Shown: in pieces, positions 60,893 to 64,000 of the stretch | Layout of the letters: every line of letters starts with the position of its first letter | Numbering within the stretch: position 1 is the stretch's first letter | Source of the DNA: M3007 sp044230315 | GTDB taxonomy: Bacteria; Bacteroidota; Bacteroidia; Chitinophagales; Saprospiraceae | Direction: 5' to 3' | Assembly (NCBI GenBank): GCA_044230315.1 | Contig: JBGARJ010000020.1 | Span: 1 to 64,000, forward strand | DNA: 64,000 nt | Position numbers and translations under genes: made by a program | Notes under the pieces: model-generated | What the model was told of the DNA's origin: nothing | The model's database searches: none | Seen by the model: the letters and a program-made list of their open reading frames with translations, nothing else

Positions 60893-61101
60893 GGACAATC
60901 AGCTTAGGGTGAGTGCTTCCGTCGGCGAGGATTAATTTACTTTTTGCGTCGCAGGGCAACACAAAAAGCGATATAAAAGGATAGTCGCAATTCTCAAACA
61001 ATTCTCAACCATTTCCAGCTCATTTCCAAAACAAAGACGGCGCTTCCCTAAAAATTTGCGGCATACTTCACCCAATTCATCCACCACAAAAATCATTACC
61101 A

Positions 61102-62430
61102 ATGAAAAAGATCCAAACCCCTTTCCTGTACACGCTTCTCCTGTGCCTCTTTGCGCTGTCTTTTGCATCAACTGCCTTTGCCCAAGCCGGCGGTACCAAA
61201 CCCGAACTGGTGCTGTACCGGTACAACAGCGGCCCGAACGGCGCCGAACCGGTTCTCCAGGGCGATATGCTCGGCGATATCAAATTCAGCGGGCTGCTCG
61301 GCCTGAACAACATCCGCACCGGCGCCTCCATCCGCTCCTTTATCACGGGGCCCGTTGATGCCGGGCACCTCCCCGCCAACCTGCTGTTTCGGACCGGAAG
61401 CGACGGGCCCTACGACCGAATGGTGATCACCGCCGAAGGCCTCGTGGGCATCGGCACGGTAACTCCGGGCTTCAACCTCGATGTGATAGGCGACACCCAT
61501 ACATCTGGCGACTTTTTCGGCCGTATCCACATGGATGCCAACACCGGCAACCCGGGGCCCGACACCTACGTAGCGGAAGCCTATTTCGAAAACAAATCCG
61601 GCGCCGAAATCGCCGCTCCCGACGTCTCCCGCGGAGGCCTGTTGACCCTCGCGCCAACCAATAACACGGGCGGCACCACCGACCACCAGTTGTTCTTCAA
61701 TGCAGGCGGGATCTACCACCGCCGCGAAGCCGCCAACGCCGGCGCCTGGACGAATGCATGGGAAAAACTGCTGACCAGCGGCGATATTGCCGGAACGCCC
61801 AACCGGGTAGCCAAATTTACCGACCCGAGCAAACTCGGCGACAGCCAGCTCTGGGACGACGGCACCAACGTCGGTATCGCCACGACCACGCCAACGGCTA
61901 AACTCGATGTCAACGGCACCACCCGGCTCGGCGGCAACACCACCGTAGCCGGCAACGTGGGCACCAGCGGCAATGTAGCCGTCGGTAATTCCCTGGTCGT
62001 ATCGAGCAATGCCAACGTAGGCGGCGACCTGGCGGTAAACAATTCGGCGCACATCGGCACCGATGCCCGCGTCGACGGCCGCGTGATCGTCGGCAACCCG
62101 CCGTCCACTCCCGGCAGTTACATGCTGTATGTCAATGGTAGTGTGATCGCCACTGAAGTAAAGGTCGCCCTGCAGTCCAATTGGCCCGACTATGTTTTCG
62201 AACCGAACTACGCCACGCCCGACCTCTGTGCCTGGGAACAATATATTGCAGAAAACAAACACTTACCGGGTGTGCCCGCGGCGGCCACGGTGGAACAAAA
62301 TGGCGGCATCGAACTCGGTGAAATGAACCGCGTTTTGCTCCAAAAAGTGGAAGAACTGACCCTGTTGCTCATTGCCCAGCAAAAACAAATCGATGCACTC
62401 CGCACCGACCTGCAAGCAGCAAAACGCTAA
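61102..62430 (+). CDS. Secreted tail-fibre-like repeat protein
   Basis: A 442-aa exported protein. Signal peptide (LYTLLLCLFALSFASTAFAQ), then beta-helix-type stretches with tail-fibre features: VGIGTVTPGFNLDVIGDTHT and VGIATTTPTAKLDVNGTTRL (two copies of a fibre motif), and a hexapeptide-like run of alternating Gly/Asn/Val (about 270-340). The C-terminal part (WPDYVFEPNYATP, ENKHLPGVPAAATVEQNGGI, LGEMNRVLLQKVEELTLLLI) is the tail-fibre C-terminal module widespread in secreted Bacteroidota proteins, ending in a coiled coil. No S74 peptidase residues are recognised. Trimeric fibre formation is inferred. Only 29 bp separate it from the M4 protease, so the two are likely co-transcribed. Confidence 0.8.
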   Translation: MKKIQTPFLYTLLLCLFALSFASTAFAQAGGTKPELVLYRYNSGPNGAEPVLQGDMLGDIKFSGLLGLNNIRTGASIRSFITGPVDAGHLPANLLFRTGSDGPYDRMVITAEGLVGIGTVTPGFNLDVIGDTHTSGDFFGRIHMDANTGNPGPDTYVAEAYFENKSGAEIAAPDVSRGGLLTLAPTNNTGGTTDHQLFFNAGGIYHRREAANAGAWTNAWEKLLTSGDIAGTPNRVAKFTDPSKLGDSQLWDDGTNVGIATTTPTAKLDVNGTTRLGGNTTVAGNVGTSGNVAVGNSLVVSSNANVGGDLAVNNSAHIGTDARVDGRVIVGNPPSTPGSYMLYVNGSVIATEVKVALQSNWPDYVFEPNYATPDLCAWEQYIAENKHLPGVPAAATVEQNGGIELGEMNRVLLQKVEELTLLLIAQQKQIDALRTDLQAAKR

Positions 62431-62459
62431 CCTATCCTTCACCGCAAAAATCAAACGCC

Positions 62460-64000
62460 ATGAAAAAATGGATCTTCTTGCTCGCGCTGTGCGCAGCCGG
62501 GCAGCAAGCCGCGGTGTACGGCCAGGTCAGCGACATCGCCCGCCGGCAGGCTTGGGCGGCCCTGGCACAGCCGGGTTGCTCCCCGCGCTGGCTCAAAGTG
62601 CGCGACGATGTGCAACTTTCCGCCCGCAATTTTTTTGAAACCGCTCAAACCGCCCTCGGTCTTAATCCGCGCGATGAATTTCGGCTGCTGCGCACCAATA
62701 CCGACCAATTGGGCATGACCCACTATCGATACCAGCAGTACCACAAAGGATATCCGGTGGAGGGCACTGTTTATATCCTGCACGAGCGCGAAGGCCGCGT
62801 CGTCACCGCCAACGGCCAATTGATCGCCGGTCTGGAAGCGGTCGAACCGCCGGTGATCGTCGAAGCAACCAAAGCCCTCGAATATGCCCTGGCCCTGCTG
62901 CCCAGCCAAAACTACCTGTGGCTTGATAAAAAAGCCGAGCTTGCGCTGCAGGCCCGTAAAAACGACCCCAATGCCACGTACTTTCCAAGCGGCGAACTGG
63001 TATGGATACACCTCGACGAGACGCCAACCCTGCGTCTGGCCTGGCGTTTCGATCTGAATACCACCGACGGGTTGTCGGAACGCCTGTACCTCGACGCCAC
63101 CACGATGGGCCTCCTTCGCCGGGTACCGCTTGTGATCGACTGCGACCCTGGTTCCGGCGTCACCACCTGGAACGGTACGGTTAACTTCTCTACCAGCCAG
63201 TCGGGCCCGAACTATATCTTGCTCGACGATTGCCAATCGCCCAATATTCATGTGTTCAATGCCCAGGACTCTTCCTCTACGGCATTCTCCACCGAATATA
63301 CCGATGCCGATAACAACTGGACCGGCCAAACCTCTGCGATCCAAACCTATTTTGGCCTGCACCAGTCCTGGCAGTTCTACCTGAACCGTTACGGTCGCGA
63401 CAGTTACGACAACGGCGGAGCAGACATTAACGGTTACAACCAGGCCGGTTTTATCCGCGCCAATGGAACCCGGTACTGGAGCAACGCCAGTTGGAGCCCC
63501 AGCGAGCAGATCTGGCGTTTTGGCGACAACGGCACCGACGGCACTACCACCGACGACTGGAACACCATAGATGTCGTGGGCCACGAATTCACCCATGCAG
63601 TAACCTCTAATGAAGCCGATCTGACCTATTCCGGCGAATCGGGCGCCCTCAACGAATCATTCAGCGATATCTTCGGTGAAATGGTGCAATTGTTTACCGA
63701 AGGCTCGATAGACTTCCTGGTGGGCGCCCAACGCGGCTACATCCGCAACATGACCAACCCGAACGACAAAAGCGACCCGGACACGTACCTGGGTACCAAC
63801 TGGGTGGCCATTTCTTCGCCTTGCGACGGCACCAACGACAACTGTGGCGTGCATACCAACAGCGGCGTTCAAAACTTTTGGTTCTACCTCCTCTCCCAGG
63901 GCGGCAGCGGCACCAACGACAACGGCGATTATTTCGACGTGCAGGGTATCAGCGCCAATAGCGCCGCCGATATCGCTTACCGAAGCCTGACCACCTACCT
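62460..64000 (+). CDS. M4 (thermolysin-like) metalloprotease, partial at the window end
   Basis: The first 513 codons of a secreted zinc endopeptidase; the frame is open at the window edge. Signal peptide MKKWIFLLALCAAGQQAAVYG, an FTP/PepSY-type propeptide (about 45-220, HYRYQQYHKGYPVEGTVYIL), then the catalytic domain: HEFTH at 375-379 with zinc ligands H375 and H379 and catalytic E376, third ligand E399 (GALNESFSDIFGE), spaced as in thermolysin (143/166), and NCGVHTNSGVQNFWFYLLSQ for the transition-state His. Homologues often continue into T9SS sorting domains; that part is beyond the window. It follows the tail-fibre-like gene closely. Confidence 0.93.
   Translation, partial: MKKWIFLLALCAAGQQAAVYGQVSDIARRQAWAALAQPGCSPRWLKVRDDVQLSARNFFETAQTALGLNPRDEFRLLRTNTDQLGMTHYRYQQYHKGYPVEGTVYILHEREGRVVTANGQLIAGLEAVEPPVIVEATKALEYALALLPSQNYLWLDKKAELALQARKNDPNATYFPSGELVWIHLDETPTLRLAWRFDLNTTDGLSERLYLDATTMGLLRRVPLVIDCDPGSGVTTWNGTVNFSTSQSGPNYILLDDCQSPNIHVFNAQDSSSTAFSTEYTDADNNWTGQTSAIQTYFGLHQSWQFYLNRYGRDSYDNGGADINGYNQAGFIRANGTRYWSNASWSPSEQIWRFGDNGTDGTTTDDWNTIDVVGHEFTHAVTSNEADLTYSGESGALNESFSDIFGEMVQLFTEGSIDFLVGAQRGYIRNMTNPNDKSDPDTYLGTNWVAISSPCDGTNDNCGVHTNSGVQNFWFYLLSQGGSGTNDNGDYFDVQGISANSAADIAYRSLTTY

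Noticed and set aside
61102..62430. Tail-fibre-like gene taken as evidence of a prophage
   Set aside because: It has a signal peptide, and no capsid, portal, terminase, integrase or lysis genes are nearby. The fibre C-terminal module is common in secreted Bacteroidota proteins.

Overview
The window looks like chromosomal DNA of a GC-rich environmental Bacteroidota, most like the Saprospirales/Haliscomenobacter group (inference). The evidence is: several proteins with type IX secretion (T9SS) C-terminal sorting domains of types A and B; an adhesin built of SprB-like repeats; a TonB-dependent outer-membrane receptor; Bacteroidota-type -7 promoter elements (TAnnTTTG) 28-38 nt before several start codons; host genes without Shine-Dalgarno sequences; and the HU / TPR / RNase G neighbourhood with a tiny COX24/mS38-like ribosomal protein. 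There is no rRNA, CRISPR array, prophage module or recognisable defence island. Most of the window is ordinary core and carbohydrate-utilisation chromosome.

Layout. 0.4-5.5 kb: SusB-like GH97 alpha-glucosidase, a secreted hypothetical protein, pth, a MurG-like glycosyltransferase and a 36-aa lipoprotein. 5.6-10.7 kb: a pyruvate-kinase-like protein, then RNase G, the mS38-like mini protein, a TPR membrane protein and HU, all four on the minus strand. 11-17 kb: yicC, a frameshifted methyltransferase, a type B T9SS protein and priA. 17-19 kb: infC (non-AUG start)-rpmI-rplT with a large palindrome between infC and rpmI. 19-21.8 kb: two type A T9SS proteins. 21.77-23.34 kb: an IS4-like insertion sequence bracketed by two identical 58-bp perfect palindromes. 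23.4-28 kb: a T9SS alpha/beta-hydrolase and a TonB-dependent receptor. 28.2-30.4 kb: a deletion scar joining the 3' halves of a LuxR-type regulator and a GH16 enzyme, then an intact GH16 lipoprotein. 30.4-30.9 kb: tRNA-Val(CAC) surrounded by related repeats. 30.9-34.8 kb: a 1286-aa TPR/DUF3857/transglutaminase-like protein. 35-39.8 kb: two subunits of an NAD-linked formate dehydrogenase separated by a minisatellite. 40-46 kb: a 2017-aa SprB-like adhesin. 46-54.4 kb: a DUF6427-like membrane protein, purQ, small hypothetical genes, a THUMP-like methyltransferase, a class III adenylate cyclase and a GT39-type membrane glycosyltransferase. 54.5-60.4 kb: GH2 beta-galactosidase and GH27 alpha-galactosidase on either side of a decayed GxxExxY gene. 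60.5-64 kb: a small hypothetical protein, a secreted tail-fibre-like protein and an M4 metalloprotease running off the end.

How the genes fit together. GH97, GH16, GH2 and GH27 enzymes, the TonB receptor, the secreted esterase-like protein and the M4 protease point to a surface-attached polysaccharide and protein degrader that exports much of its degradative and adhesive machinery through T9SS. The remaining genes are housekeeping: translation (pth, infC, rpmI, rplT), RNA turnover (rng, yicC), replication restart (priA) and purine synthesis (purQ). The most unusual signals are structural: the palindrome-bracketed IS, the double-truncation scar at about 28.84 kb, the palindromic and foldback intergenic repeats, the 8/10-bp minisatellite inside the formate dehydrogenase locus, and an esterase-like protein lacking its nucleophile serine. 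I saw no clearly undescribed multi-gene system.
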